From Oceanobacillus arenosus (GTDB lineage: Bacteria > Bacillota > Bacilli > Bacillales > Amphibacillaceae): a DNA stretch of 54,775 bases. Shown one piece after another: positions 1 to 9,102 of this stretch (position 1 is its first letter; every line of letters starts with the position of its first letter). The notes beneath the pieces were generated by a model. That model did no database searches, was not told where the DNA came from, and was given only the letters and a program-made list of their open reading frames with translations. The stretch covers positions 1 through 54,775 of the forward strand of contig NZ_PIOC01000011.1 of NCBI RefSeq assembly GCF_003369575.1. The letters run 5' to 3'. The position numbers and the translations under genes were made by a program.

Positions 1-104
1 ATCCCATATTCCCCCTATAATGTCTGATATGACGTATTTTTATTATATCCTATTGTCCATTATAAGGGGGTTAAGCACTGTCACTTCCCGTTTTTTGTCG
101 AATC
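1..104. repeat. Terminal inverted repeat, left copy
   Basis: Bases 1-90 are the exact reverse complement of the last 90 bases of the window. The match continues to base 104 with three mismatches (91, 92 and 94). The inner end (75-103) is a copy of the dispersed 30-base repeat C in minus orientation. The outer part (1-74) is not found elsewhere inside the window. This is either the edge of a repeated element at which assembly stopped, or a true inverted terminal repeat of a large element. No transposase is visible inside the window, so the first explanation is favoured. Confidence 0.9.
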
Positions 105-118
105 AATAAAATAATTCT

Positions 119-158
119 GCCTGTGTGTTTAGAAAAATACACAGGCTTTTCCCTTTTT
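119..158 (+). terminator. Rho-independent terminator-like hairpin
   Basis: An 8-bp stem, GCCTGTGT (119-126) with ACACAGGC (139-146), is followed by a T-rich run. No gene lies upstream of it in the window, so it would serve a gene beyond the left edge, reading rightward. Confidence 0.6.
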
Positions 159-205
159 ATGTATCCAATGCTAATCAGAGCAGGCTTGCAGACTATTCGA
201 CTATT

Positions 206-235
206 TTCGTCATACTTTGGAAAGTGGCAGGCACA
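206..235 (+). repeat. Repeat C, degenerate copy
   Basis: A diverged copy of the 30-base element seen elsewhere as TTCGACAAAACTCGGGAAG followed by TGACAGGCACC. Its best preserved part is AAGTGGCAGGCAC at 221-233. It lies just upstream of the pgcA promoter. Confidence 0.5.
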
Positions 236-245
236 AGATAAAGCT

Positions 246-274
246 TTGATTTAATGCGGATTCCTTAGTATAAT
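246..274 (+). promoter_or_regulatory. Probable sigma-A promoter of pgcA
   Basis: TTGATT (246-251), a 17-base spacer, then a perfect TATAAT (269-274). It lies about 65 bases upstream of the pgcA start codon. Confidence 0.6.
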
Positions 275-338
275 GAGTCTAAGGTGTTTTGTTGAAGTAA
301 TATTTAGAAAACAATAATTTTAACGTGGGGGTTATGTC

Positions 339-2069
339 TTGAGCTGGCAAACAAATTATGAGAAATGGCAACGATTTGAGAATCTGGATGAGGAATTAAA
401 AGGTCAACTAGATGAAATTGCGAATGATCGAAAGCAGTTGGAGGAAAGTTTTTATAAAACGCTTGAATTTGGTACAGGTGGGATTCGCGGAGAGATTGGA
501 CCAGGAACAAATCGGATGAATATTTATTCAATCCGTAAAGCGACAGAAGGTCTTGCTCGCTATATCGAGGAGCATGGTGAGGAAGCGAAAAGTCGCGGTG
601 TAGCAATTGCGTATGATTCACGTTTTAAATCACCTGAATTTGCAATGGAAGCGGCGAAAACGCTTGGTAAACATGGCATACATACATATGTTTCTGAATC
701 ATTACGTTCCACACCAGAACTTTCCTTTGCGGTTAGATATTTGCATGCATATAGTGGAATCGTGATTACAGCTAGTCATAACCCTCCTGAATACAATGGT
801 TATAAGGTTTATGGTGAAGATGGTGCACAGATTTCATTAGCAGTGGCAGAAGAAATTATTGCCAAAGTAAATGAAGTGGAAAATGAGTTAGAGGTTGTAG
901 TAGGTATAGAAGAAGAACTGAAAGCAGCTGGACTTCTTAATATAATCGGCGAAACGGTTGATAATGCTTACCTAAAACAATTGCAAACAATAAATGTTAA
1001 TCCAGATGTGATTAAACAAGTTGCAGATGATTTTAAAATTGTCTACACACCTTTACATGGTACGGGAAATATCCCTGTCAGAAAGGGCTTGAAGGCGCTT
1101 GGATTTAAACATGTACAAGTTGTCAAAGAGCAGGAGCTTCCAGATTCGAATTTCCCAACAGTAAAATCACCGAATCCTGAGGAACATGCCGCATTTGAAA
1201 TTGCCATCCAATATGGTGAAAAGTACGGCGCAGACATGCTTCTTGGAACAGATCCAGATACTGACCGCGTTGGTGTTGCTGTCCGTAATAGTGAGGGAGC
1301 ATATGAGGTGTTAACTGGAAATCAGGTTGGCGCATTATTACTCCATTATTTGATAACGGAAAAGCAGAAACAAGGAACTCTTAAAGACAATGCTGTTGTT
1401 TTGAAAACAATCGTGACATCGGAGCTTGGTCGTGACATTGCAGCTGCAAATGGATTAGAGACGATTGATACATTGACCGGTTTTAAATTTATTGGTGAAA
1501 AAATTAAAGAATATGAAAAAACAGGGGAACACAGTTTCTTATTTGGCTATGAAGAAAGTTACGGTTATTTAATTGGTGATTTTGTTCGTGATAAAGATGC
1601 GGTTCAAGCTTGCATGCTTCTTGCCGAAGTTGGCGCATATTATAAATCGAAAAATATGACGTTATATGAAGGACTTCTAGCTGTATTTGAACAGTATGGC
1701 TACTATAAAGAGGGCTTGCAATCACTAACATTAAAAGGGAAAGCTGGAATCGAGCAGATTAATGCTATTTTAGCTGCATTCCGTAATAATCCTCCACAAG
1801 AGGTTGCAGGAAATTCGGTATCCGTCATTGAAGACTATCAATCCAGTAAGCGAGTTTTAGTAGAGGATAAAGTAGAAGAAGAAATCCACTTACCGAAATC
1901 AAATGTTCTAAAATATCAACTAGCGGATGGATCATGGTTCTGCTTAAGGCCATCTGGAACCGAACCGAAAATTAAATTCTATTTCGGTGTTAAAGACGAT
2001 TCACTAGAAGCAAGCACAAACAAGTTAGCAGAATTGAAAGACGCAGTAATGGAAAAAGTAAGCAAGTAG
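339..2069 (+). CDS. pgcA: Alpha-phosphoglucomutase / phosphomannomutase family protein
   Basis: Interconverts glucose-1-phosphate and glucose-6-phosphate in the cytoplasm, feeding UDP-glucose synthesis. The 576-aa length fits the alpha-D-phosphohexomutase family. The active-site phosphoserine loop TASHNP is at residues 144-149 (Ser146), the magnesium loop DPDTDR at 305-310, and the C-terminal phosphate-binding loop RPSGTEPK at 537-544; all key residues are present. The TTG start is preceded by a GTGGGGG ribosome site; the ATG at 334 is out of frame and closes after two codons. The gene is monocistronic, with its own promoter and a perfect terminator. Together with galU and ugd at 32-34 kb it covers glucose-6-phosphate to UDP-glucuronate, although the genes are not linked. 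Whether it also acts on mannose phosphates cannot be read from sequence. Confidence 0.93.
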   Translation: MSWQTNYEKWQRFENLDEELKGQLDEIANDRKQLEESFYKTLEFGTGGIRGEIGPGTNRMNIYSIRKATEGLARYIEEHGEEAKSRGVAIAYDSRFKSPEFAMEAAKTLGKHGIHTYVSESLRSTPELSFAVRYLHAYSGIVITASHNPPEYNGYKVYGEDGAQISLAVAEEIIAKVNEVENELEVVVGIEEELKAAGLLNIIGETVDNAYLKQLQTINVNPDVIKQVADDFKIVYTPLHGTGNIPVRKGLKALGFKHVQVVKEQELPDSNFPTVKSPNPEEHAAFEIAIQYGEKYGADMLLGTDPDTDRVGVAVRNSEGAYEVLTGNQVGALLLHYLITEKQKQGTLKDNAVVLKTIVTSELGRDIAAANGLETIDTLTGFKFIGEKIKEYEKTGEHSFLFGYEESYGYLIGDFVRDKDAVQACMLLAEVGAYYKSKNMTLYEGLLAVFEQYGYYKEGLQSLTLKGKAGIEQINAILAAFRNNPPQEVAGNSVSVIEDYQSSKRVLVEDKVEEEIHLPKSNVLKYQLADGSWFCLRPSGTEPKIKFYFGVKDDSLEASTNKLAELKDAVMEKVSK

Positions 2070-2120
2070 GTGCATCTGTGCAAGCAGGTTCCTGTTACTT
2101 TTCGAAGTTTAACGAATGAA

Positions 2121-2154
2121 AATGGTTAGCGATAATTATCGCTAACCATTTTTT
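2121..2154 (+). terminator. Rho-independent terminator of pgcA
   Basis: A perfect 13-bp stem, AATGGTTAGCGAT with ATCGCTAACCATT, and an AATT loop, followed directly by a T run. Confidence 0.9.
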
Positions 2155-2320
2155 AATGAGATGACTATTTATGGAAGCGTTGGATAGGTAATCTAGATTC
2201 AGAATATATGCTAGAAGATTAATATGTTCTCACTTTATTATTGTGCGCGTCCCAACTCCAAGTACTAGAGTTCCGTTCTCTCTACATCCAACGGAACATG
2301 GAACACAGAACACGCAACCA

Positions 2321-3115
2321 CTAAATCAAACTTCCAACCGCCCCCACATATGCACCATTATCCAGAAAAATAGGCTCATATGACATCATTTCTTGAAAAC
2401 TACTTAGTACCTTTTTCAAAGGTTCATTTCCATTGAGAGTACTGCCAACAAAAATAATTTTTTCAACACCTGTTGCTACAGCCGCTTGTCCAGCTAGAGA
2501 AATGGTTGTTTCACCAATTAATTGAATGAGACTTGCTAAATGATCCTCCACAGTAGCTTGTTCATTTATATGAGCTTTGCCGAAGTTTGCTGCGGTCAAA
2601 TCGCCCAATAATGGTGCCTCACTTGGTGCATAAATATTCTTCACCAATAGATCACTGTTTTGATGATTGCCTTTCGCCGCTAGTGCAACAATGTCATGAA
2701 ATGCCGTCTTACCACTAAGGAGTTTCCCGAGTCCCATTAAAGTCCCGCCGCCAATGCCACTCCCAAGTAGTCGGCTGAATGATCCATCTGTAACATGGAA
2801 GACAGATGTTCCAGTACCAATACTAGTGATGAGAAAATTGTCAGGAATGCTTCCATGCTCTTGCACAAGCAATGGGCGTGCACCATCTACAATGGCTTGG
2901 AATTCTTCTTTAATATGGGATTTCTGCTTTATGATCTGTTGCAAGTAACCGGCTTTTCCACCTGTTAAATAGAGCTCAGTTTCTAATGAAATGCCATTCA
3001 ACCACTCTAATAATAAATCCATTTCGGAAAATGTTTTGAAAACCAACGCACGATTATCTTCATATGCTACTTTTATTAGCGAACCGCCAGCATCAATTCC
3101 AATTTTTGATACCAT
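2321..3115 (-). CDS. coaW: Type II pantothenate kinase
   Basis: Phosphorylates pantothenate in the first step of coenzyme A synthesis. The type II (staphylococcal CoaW) form belongs to the acetate/sugar kinase/Hsp70 ATPase fold. The protein is 264 aa, close to the 267 aa of the Staphylococcus aureus enzyme. The phosphate-1 loop GIDAGGS is at residues 6-12, and a glycine-rich nucleotide-binding stretch (LLGSGIGGGTLMGLG) lies in the middle. The ATG follows a GGGGG ribosome site about ten bases upstream. It is a single gene convergent with pgcA. Type II enzymes are usually insensitive to CoA feedback, which is family knowledge rather than something visible here. Confidence 0.9.
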   Translation of the reverse strand: MVSKIGIDAGGSLIKVAYEDNRALVFKTFSEMDLLLEWLNGISLETELYLTGGKAGYLQQIIKQKSHIKEEFQAIVDGARPLLVQEHGSIPDNFLITSIGTGTSVFHVTDGSFSRLLGSGIGGGTLMGLGKLLSGKTAFHDIVALAAKGNHQNSDLLVKNIYAPSEAPLLGDLTAANFGKAHINEQATVEDHLASLIQLIGETTISLAGQAAVATGVEKIIFVGSTLNGNEPLKKVLSSFQEMMSYEPIFLDNGAYVGAVGSLI

Positions 3116-3138
3116 AGAATCTATTCCCCCTGTCTGTC

Positions 3139-3164
3139 AGACTCCCACTTAATGAAGTTTTACT
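3139..3164 (-). repeat. Repeat D, partial copy
   Basis: Read on the minus strand, this matches the first half of two other copies (21376-21425 and 54162-54210), with the shared core CTTCATTAAGTGGG. It lies immediately upstream of coaW. Confidence 0.55.
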
Positions 3165-3346
3165 TTATACTTGAAATCATAAAGGAAAGGGCTTACGAGG
3201 ACAAATATTATGCACATTCTTTTTCTAATTTGGCATTTCGGGGCTATATCGCGTAAAATAGAATTAAATGAAACCTTTTTACTAGGGTACTCGTAAGTAT
3301 TGTTGGATCCAACAAAAATTTTGGATTGGTATAGGAGTTGATAGAT

Positions 3347-3991
3347 TTGCTTTCATTTTTACAATTTATGTTACGAGGAACATTGGCATGTATTGCGACC
3401 GTGGCTACGGGCTTGATTAGTTTCTTTTCATTTGGACAAACCTTCTTTCTCTCAAGTCTATTCGCGATTATCGGTGGAGTAGTCGTTTTCTATTCGGCAA
3501 AACAACTGACGAATTTCAACAATTTGCGAAGAGTTGGATTAACGAGAAGAGAATATAAATTTATTGACAATAATTTACAGGAAGCAAAGGATAAGATTTC
3601 CCGTTTAAATAGAGCGTTGATGAATATTCGCAGTTTCGATCAGGCGAGGCAGAATATCGAGATCATTCGTACTGTAAAAAAGATTTACTCGAATACAAAA
3701 AAAGAACCAAAGCGGTTTTACCAAGCAGAAGGTTTCTACTATAATCATTTAGATTCCTTGGTAGAATTAGCTGAAAAATATGCGTTTCTATCGTCACAGC
3801 CAGTGAAAAACCGTGAAATGATGGACTCTTTAAGAGATACACGGCATACCATTGCAATTCTTGGTGAAACGGTCAAAAAGGATCTGTATATCATGCTTGA
3901 TGATGACATCGACACATTGCATTATGAGCTGGATGTGGCAAAACGGTCAATCAGTAAATCGAAGAAAAATGACTGGAGGGTATTGAAATGA
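3347..3991 (+). CDS. xpaC: XpaC family membrane protein
   Basis: Member of the family annotated as 5-bromo-4-chloroindolyl phosphate hydrolysis protein (XpaC); its real activity is not established. About 214 aa, with two hydrophobic segments near residues 8-28 and 30-50 followed by a long charged helical, probably coiled-coil cytoplasmic domain. The TTG at 3347 is chosen because AGGAG (3333-3337) sits nine bases before it; the in-frame TTG at 3338 abuts that site. It overlaps the telA start by four bases (ATGA), so the pair is translationally coupled, as with xpaC-yaaN in Bacillus subtilis. A second, diverged XpaC-like gene is at 23740. Confidence 0.85.
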   Translation: MLSFLQFMLRGTLACIATVATGLISFFSFGQTFFLSSLFAIIGGVVVFYSAKQLTNFNNLRRVGLTRREYKFIDNNLQEAKDKISRLNRALMNIRSFDQARQNIEIIRTVKKIYSNTKKEPKRFYQAEGFYYNHLDSLVELAEKYAFLSSQPVKNREMMDSLRDTRHTIAILGETVKKDLYIMLDDDIDTLHYELDVAKRSISKSKKNDWRVLK

Positions 3992-5151
3992 ATCAACAAA
4001 AAGAGGAAAAACAACGAGATGAACTTGATGAATTATTAGCGAATCCTTTTGGCAAGACAGAGATAACGGATTCCACGACAATTAGCCCAGAAACATCGGA
4101 CAAGCCAAAGCGTCTGGGTGATCGGATGTCAGAGGAAAATAAACAAAAGGCAATCCAATTAGCAAAACAAATTGACCCGGAAGAAGCACAGTCAATTTCT
4201 ATGTATGGTACGGAAGCACAATCCAAGCTACTCAATTTCTCACATTCTATGCTCGATCAGGTACAAAATCAAGATATAGGTGAAATTGGCGATATATTAA
4301 AGGACCTGATGAAGAAACTTGAGCATGTGAACCCAGATGAGCTCCAACCGGAAAAACGAGGCATATTTGCACGGATGTTCGGTCGGATTTCGAACTCAGT
4401 AAATGAGGTGCTTTCAAAATATCAAAAAACTGGTGCGCAGATTGATCGGATTAGTGTAAAGCTTGACCGAAGTAAAAATACATTAGTACAAGACAATCGG
4501 AGTCTCGAGCAAATGTTTGATAAAAATCGCGATTATTATGATGCATTGAATATTTATATTGCTGCTGGTGAAGTGAAAATGGAAGAACTGGAAACAATCA
4601 CGATTCCAGCACTTAAACAAAAGGCTGAGATAAGTCAAAGTCAGATGGATTATCAGGACGTAAATGACATGATGCAATTTGCCGAGCGGCTAGAAAAACG
4701 AATGCATGACTTGAAATTAAGCCGAGAAATCACAATGCAAAGTGCACCACAAATACGATTAATTCAAAATACGAATCAGGCATTAGTAGAGAAAATCCAA
4801 GCTTCGATTTTAACAGCAATCCCGCTGTGGAAAAACCAAATTGCGATTGCACTCACGCTGTTGCGTCAACGAAATGCAGTTGAAGCACAGAAACAAGTAT
4901 CTCAAACGACGAATGATTTATTGTTGAAGAATGCAGAAATGTTAAAAGTAAATACGATTGAAACTGCGAAGGAAAATGAACGTGGGCTTGTTGACATTGA
5001 GACCTTGAAGAAAACCCAAGAACATTTACTTTCAACGATCGAGGAAACGCTTCGTATTCAAACGGAAGGTAGGGAAAAACGTTATCAAGCCGAGCGCGAT
5101 TTAGAAAGTATGGAAAATCAATTGAAGCAAAAACTATTAGAACTAAGATGA
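3988..5151 (+). CDS. telA: TelA-like toxic anion resistance protein
   Basis: Member of the TelA/YaaN/YceH family, linked by name to tellurite and other toxic-anion resistance and found with Ter-type stress systems; the biochemical role is unknown. 387 aa, mostly alpha-helical and charged, with no signal peptide or membrane segment, so probably cytoplasmic and peripheral to the membrane through XpaC. GGAGGG at 3975-3980 precedes the ATG. The C-terminal half (for example APQIRLIQN, then IPLWKNQ) is closely similar to the TelA paralogue at 25481-26578, while the N-terminal 80 residues differ. It is the second gene of the xpaC-telA operon, closed by a strong terminator. Confidence 0.88.
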   Translation: MNQQKEEKQRDELDELLANPFGKTEITDSTTISPETSDKPKRLGDRMSEENKQKAIQLAKQIDPEEAQSISMYGTEAQSKLLNFSHSMLDQVQNQDIGEIGDILKDLMKKLEHVNPDELQPEKRGIFARMFGRISNSVNEVLSKYQKTGAQIDRISVKLDRSKNTLVQDNRSLEQMFDKNRDYYDALNIYIAAGEVKMEELETITIPALKQKAEISQSQMDYQDVNDMMQFAERLEKRMHDLKLSREITMQSAPQIRLIQNTNQALVEKIQASILTAIPLWKNQIAIALTLLRQRNAVEAQKQVSQTTNDLLLKNAEMLKVNTIETAKENERGLVDIETLKKTQEHLLSTIEETLRIQTEGREKRYQAERDLESMENQLKQKLLELR

Positions 5152-5166
5152 TTAGCAAACGAAAAC

Positions 5167-5213
5167 AAAAGCTGCTCGTTTTTAATGGGACACCATTAAG
5201 ACGAGCAGCTTTT
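5167..5213 (+). terminator. Rho-independent terminator of xpaC-telA
   Basis: A long hairpin: AAAAGCTGCTCGT pairs with ACGAGCAGCTTTT, with an inner TTAATGG/CCATTAA stem and a GACA loop. It lies 15 bases after the telA stop. Confidence 0.88.
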
Positions 5214-5222
5214 GTTCTTGTC

Positions 5223-5481
5223 TAGCAAATTATAAAATTTGAATGCTGTGGATAACTTAATTACTGAGAATAGCCACGTCCAGCTCCAGCGCTAAAGCTG
5301 TAGCGAGACTTTCCTCACCTCCGTAATCTAAGTCAACCGCTTACGCTCCCAAAGAGTTTCCTTTATCTCCTTCAAAGGAATGTTCGACTAAGTTCGCCAC
5401 TTCGTGTGGCAACGTCGAACCACCCCACGTTCTATGGGGCGCAGTCTGTACACAGCTCAAACTAGCTTTAAGCTTTTGTTC
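5223..5481 (+). repeat. Repeat A, copy 1
   Basis: A dispersed intergenic repeat in the same orientation as copies at 14732-14843 and 19040-19250. Shared landmarks in order are TATAAAATTTG, GTGGATAACTTAATTAC, GAATAGCCACGTCCAGCTCC, TAGCGAGACTT, a tract rich in CTTACGCTC and TTTCCTTTATCTCCTTC, GTACACAGCTCAAAC, and GCTTTTGTTC. This copy is the longest, with an extra hairpin-rich segment near 5385-5440. It fills the gap between telA and the opcR-like gene. No convincing reading frame was found in it. Confidence 0.8.
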
Positions 5482-5559
5482 CGCTAGATAACAGTAAGTC
5501 ATAATCAAGCGCAAGATGAAGGGCATTATTGGAAACAGTAATCGTTCTAACGTTCATCG

Positions 5560-6108
5560 CTATTCCGACTTCGGTACATGTCTAAACACTTCACCGCTAT
5601 CGAAGAACGCGACTAATCGGTTTAACCAGTCATAGTAATCAAGCCATTTTTTTGTTTCAATGAGTAATTCATTTATTTTTGCTTCGATTTCTGCATTGAT
5701 TGCTTCATTTTCTAGGAGTATCGCCAATTCTGCGGAAAGCTTCTTCCCTAGCAGCCTATTCTTTTTTATGATCTTCTCCCAGTTGGAAGTGAATAAGGAG
5801 ATGAATGTTTGGTAATAATCCTGCTCCACGTCATATATGTCTTTTCGCACGCCTTTTTCAAAAACCTTTTCCGCGATATTCACATCAACCATTTCACGTA
5901 CAACTTGGCTCATCCGTGTTTTGCTCATCCCAGTTGCCTGGGACAATTCATCAAGTGTCATGGCGTTACGATTCATATAGATGATGCCAAGGACACGGCC
6001 GACAGTTGGTGAAATACCGTACGCACGCATGTTTTCAGCAATACTATCAACAAACCTTTCTTCGATTTGCATAAGCTTTGCTGATGGGTCTTCATTCATA
6101 AAGGTCAC
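5560..6108 (-). CDS. opcR: GbsR/OpcR-type MarR-like repressor
   Basis: DNA-binding regulator of the GbsR family, which in Bacillus subtilis includes choline-sensing GbsR and OpcR, a repressor of opuC/opuB-type uptake operons. 182 aa, the usual family size. A winged helix-turn-helix lies around residues 30-90 (LSQATGMSKTRMSQVVREM), followed by a helical dimerisation and effector region. It is divergently transcribed from opuCA with a 244-base shared intergenic region, which strongly suggests it controls that transporter. The choice between OpcR and GbsR rests on the neighbour rather than on residues I could diagnose. Confidence 0.82.
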   Translation of the reverse strand: MTFMNEDPSAKLMQIEERFVDSIAENMRAYGISPTVGRVLGIIYMNRNAMTLDELSQATGMSKTRMSQVVREMVDVNIAEKVFEKGVRKDIYDVEQDYYQTFISLFTSNWEKIIKKNRLLGKKLSAELAILLENEAINAEIEAKINELLIETKKWLDYYDWLNRLVAFFDSGEVFRHVPKSE

Positions 6109-6242
6109 CTACCAATTTTTAAACATATAGGTTACTTTATCACAAATTGTCAAAATACCCAATATGGATTTATTGGTGTAAATCGGAGTATTCTTTAGCA
6201 ATTTTAAGAAATCAGTAGTTATTATCTGAAAAACGGTGTAAA

Positions 6243-6300
6243 ATGCGTAAAAATGATACAATATGTAAACATTGTAAACTTTATATTTTACAAACTTTAC
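6243..6300. promoter_or_regulatory. Possible operator/promoter of the opuC operon
   Basis: The region holds repeated GTAAA/TTTAC half-sites: GTAAAC (6265-6270), GTAAAC (6274-6279), TTTTAC and TTTAC around 6286-6300, so two overlapping inverted arrangements are possible. TACAAT near 6257-6262 and TATATT near 6281-6286 are -10 candidates. It lies between the opcR-like gene and opuCA and is a reasonable place for repressor binding. The assignment is inference. Confidence 0.35.
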
Positions 6301-6352
6301 TTTATCATTAGAAAGGTAAACAAATACATAAAAACGTGGAGGTGCATGATAA

Positions 6353-7486
6353 TTGTTGAAATTCGATCATGTTTCAAAAGTATATAAGGGCGGAAAACAT
6401 GCGGTAAGTGATTTGAATATGGAATTTGAAAAGGGAGAATTCATTGTCTTTATCGGGCCGAGTGGTTGTGGCAAAACGACAACAATGAAAATGATTAACC
6501 GTTTGATTGAACCGACAGAGGGAAGTATTTATGTTGATGGGGAAGATATCATGAAGGTGGATCCCGTTGAACTGAGAAGGAAAATAGGCTACGTTATCCA
6601 GCAAATTGGTTTATTTCCTCATATGACAATCGAACAAAACATTTCACTTGTCCTCAAATTATTAAAATGGCCGGAAGAAAAACGGCGAGAACGTGCAAAA
6701 GAATTACTCACCTTAGTTGATATGACTCCAGATTATTTGGAAAGATACCCACATGAGCTTAGTGGTGGACAGCAGCAGCGAATTGGGGTGCTCCGGGCGC
6801 TAGCGGCTGATCAGTCGTTAATCTTAATGGATGAACCATTCGGCGCACTCGATCCAATTACACGTGATTCCCTACAAGAGGAATTTAAGAAACTCCAACG
6901 AAAGTTAAATAAAACGATTGTGTTCGTTACCCATGATATGGATGAGGCACTAAAGCTTGCAGACCGAATTGTGATCATGCGTGATGGAAAAATCGTTCAA
7001 TTCGATACACCAGATGAAATCTTACGAAACCCTGCGGATGAATTTGTGGAAGAATTTATCGGGCAAGAGCGTCTAGTGCAAGCAAGACCGAATATTCAAA
7101 CGGTTGAACAAATCATGAACCTAGCACCAGTGACTGTGATGGGAGATCAGACCTTATCAGCGGCGATTAAATTAATGAAGGAACGCCGAGTGGATACCTT
7201 ACTTGTTATCAATGAGGATCAAGTATTGCAAGGATATATTGATGTAGAAATGATTGACCAGAAGCGGACGAAAGTAAATCTAGTATCAGAGGTGATGGAG
7301 CGTAAGATGCTCAAGATGGAAACTGGTACATTAGTTAAAGATACTATTCGTAAATTCCTAAATCGAGCAATTAAATATGTGCCTGTCGTTGACGAAAACG
7401 AGCGTTTAGTAGGGATTGTGACGAGAGCAAACCTCGTTGATGTTGTGTACGATTCGATTTGGGGCGATGAGGAAATTACATCATAA
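6353..7486 (+). CDS. opuCA: Osmoprotectant ABC transporter ATP-binding subunit
   Basis: ATPase of the glycine betaine/carnitine/choline importer OpuC. 377 aa. Walker A GPSGCGKT is at residues 35-42, the signature LSGGQ at 136-140, and Walker B LILMDEP follows. A pair of CBS domains fills about residues 255-370, the regulatory module typical of OpuCA. The TTG start at 6353 (or the adjacent TTG at 6356) follows GGAGGTG with about eight bases spacing. It is the first gene of a four-gene operon in the Bacillus subtilis order CA-CB-CC-CD and closely resembles the Bacillus subtilis protein along its length. Expression is probably repressed by the divergent GbsR-type regulator and raised by osmotic stress. 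Confidence 0.95.
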   Translation: MLKFDHVSKVYKGGKHAVSDLNMEFEKGEFIVFIGPSGCGKTTTMKMINRLIEPTEGSIYVDGEDIMKVDPVELRRKIGYVIQQIGLFPHMTIEQNISLVLKLLKWPEEKRRERAKELLTLVDMTPDYLERYPHELSGGQQQRIGVLRALAADQSLILMDEPFGALDPITRDSLQEEFKKLQRKLNKTIVFVTHDMDEALKLADRIVIMRDGKIVQFDTPDEILRNPADEFVEEFIGQERLVQARPNIQTVEQIMNLAPVTVMGDQTLSAAIKLMKERRVDTLLVINEDQVLQGYIDVEMIDQKRTKVNLVSEVMERKMLKMETGTLVKDTIRKFLNRAIKYVPVVDENERLVGIVTRANLVDVVYDSIWGDEEITS

Positions 7487-7516
7487 TACCGAAATGACAG
7501 GGAAGGGATGGATACG

Positions 7517-8161
7517 ATGATTAGTTTCTTAAGTGAAAATGGGATGGATTTATTAGTAAAAACATGGGAACATTTATATATTTCACTTGCTGCTGCGGGG
7601 CTCGGAGTTATTGTTGCCGTTCCGCTTGGGATTGCGCTAACAAGAATAAAGAGGATTGCAGGATTTATCATGGGAATTCTTAGTATTATTCAAACGATAC
7701 CAAGCTTTGCAATCTTAGTTCTATTTATTCCAATTCTAGGGATTGGTAAGGTACCAGCGATTGTTGCCTTATTTATTTATTCACTCCTGCCAATCTTGCG
7801 TAATACGTACATAGGAATAAGTGGCGTAAGTAATAATCTACTTGAGGTAGGAAAAGGAATGGGCATGACAAATTGGGAACGAATTGTTCAGGTAGAATTA
7901 CCGCTCGCAGTCCCAGTTATTATGGCAGGAATTCGGTTATCAACCGTTTATCTAATTGGTTGGGCGACCCTTGCTTCTTATATTGGTGCAGGTGGTCTTG
8001 GTGATTATATTTTCAGTGGGTTAAACCTCTATCAAACAGAATTTATTCTTGCAGGTGCAATCCCTGTTACGATTCTAGCTTTACTAACCGACTTACTATT
8101 GGGTAAGGTGGAAGATTGGGTCACACCAACAGGAATGAAGAAATTGAAAGTAAATGCTTAA
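7517..8161 (+). CDS. opuCB: Osmoprotectant ABC transporter permease
   Basis: Membrane-spanning subunit of the OpuC importer. About 214 aa with five to six hydrophobic segments and the ABC-permease EAA-like region ([15 protein letters not shown]). The ATG at 7517 is preferred because GGAAGGG (7501-7507) is ten bases upstream; the in-frame ATG at 7508 abuts that ribosome site. It follows opuCA by 30 bases and is paralogous to opuCD. The two permeases would form the heterodimeric channel. Confidence 0.93.
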   Translation: MISFLSENGMDLLVKTWEHLYISLAAAGLGVIVAVPLGIALTRIKRIAGFIMGILSIIQTIPSFAILVLFIPILGIGKVPAIVALFIYSLLPILRNTYIGISGVSNNLLEVGKGMGMTNWERIVQVELPLAVPVIMAGIRLSTVYLIGWATLASYIGAGGLGDYIFSGLNLYQTEFILAGAIPVTILALLTDLLLGKVEDWVTPTGMKKLKVNA

Positions 8162-8183
8162 GTCGAAGGAGGGGACGAGATCA

Positions 8184-9101
8184 ATGCCAAAACGAATAAT
8201 TGGAACCATCATGTTGACGATGACTTTGATGCTTGGAGGCTGTTCGCTCCCAGGCCTTGGTGGAGCGTCAGGGGATTCTGTTCGAATCGGAACATTAGGG
8301 ACATCAGAGTCACAAATTATGGGACAAATGATACGACAATTGATTGAACATTATACAGAGCTTGAAGTCGTAATGGTCAATAACCTAGGGTCATCTGTCG
8401 TGCAACATCAGGCGATGACTGAAGATCAGGTTGATATCACAGCTACACGCTATACCGGTACGGATTTAGCAGGTGCGTTAGGAATGGAGCCTGTGAAGGA
8501 TCCAGATGAGGCAATGAAAATCGTACAACGTGAATTTGCAAAACGATGGGATCAAAAATGGTTTGATTCATATGGATTTGATAACTCCTATGCATTTACT
8601 GTATCGAAGGAATTTGCAGAAGAGTATCAATTAGAAACGGTTTCTGACCTTGAAGCTATCGCCGCTGATGTGCGATTTGGTGTCGATAACTCTTGGATAC
8701 AGCGAGCAGGGGACGGGTATCCCGGTTTTATTGAAGAATATGAATTTGAATTTCCAAATATTTTTCCAATGCAAATTGGACTTGTCTACCAAGCGCTAGC
8801 TAACGATGAGATGGATGTTGTACTTGCATATACAAGCGATGGTCGGATTGCTGCATTTGATTTGCAGATTTTAGAAGATGATAAACAATTCTTCCCACCG
8901 TATGATACGTCGCTCGTTGCAAATAATGCAATATTGGAAGAACACCCAGAATTGGAAGGCATATTACAGAAATTATCTGGGAAGATTGATACGGAAAAAA
9001 TGCAACAGTTAAATTATGAAGCAGATGGCAATTTACAAGAACCTGCTGTAGTTGCGAGAAACTTTTTAGAAGAACATCATTATTTCGAGGAGGCTGAGTA
9101 A
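8184..9101 (+). CDS. opuCC: Osmoprotectant-binding lipoprotein
   Basis: Extracytoplasmic substrate-binding protein of OpuC, anchored by a lipid. The ATG at 8184 follows AAGGAGGGG (8166-8174), and the 305-aa product begins with a short basic signal peptide ending in the lipobox LGGC (Cys20). The longer frame from 8154 would put extra residues ahead of the signal peptide and overlaps opuCB, so it is rejected. The glycine betaine/choline-binding fold (OpuAC-like) covers the mature protein, starting at RIGTLGTSESQIMGQM. It binds quaternary ammonium osmoprotectants; exact specificity cannot be read here. Confidence 0.93.
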   Translation: MPKRIIGTIMLTMTLMLGGCSLPGLGGASGDSVRIGTLGTSESQIMGQMIRQLIEHYTELEVVMVNNLGSSVVQHQAMTEDQVDITATRYTGTDLAGALGMEPVKDPDEAMKIVQREFAKRWDQKWFDSYGFDNSYAFTVSKEFAEEYQLETVSDLEAIAADVRFGVDNSWIQRAGDGYPGFIEEYEFEFPNIFPMQIGLVYQALANDEMDVVLAYTSDGRIAAFDLQILEDDKQFFPPYDTSLVANNAILEEHPELEGILQKLSGKIDTEKMQQLNYEADGNLQEPAVVARNFLEEHHYFEEAE

Positions 9102-9102
9102 A

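Noticed and set aside
2270-2297. GTTCCGTT/AACGGAAC hairpin as terminator of coaW
   Set aside because: The stem is real but has no T-run on either strand, so a terminator call is not supported.
5341-5526. 61-codon frame in repeat A copy 1
   Set aside because: Lies wholly in a dispersed repeat, is not kept in the other copies and has no ribosome site.
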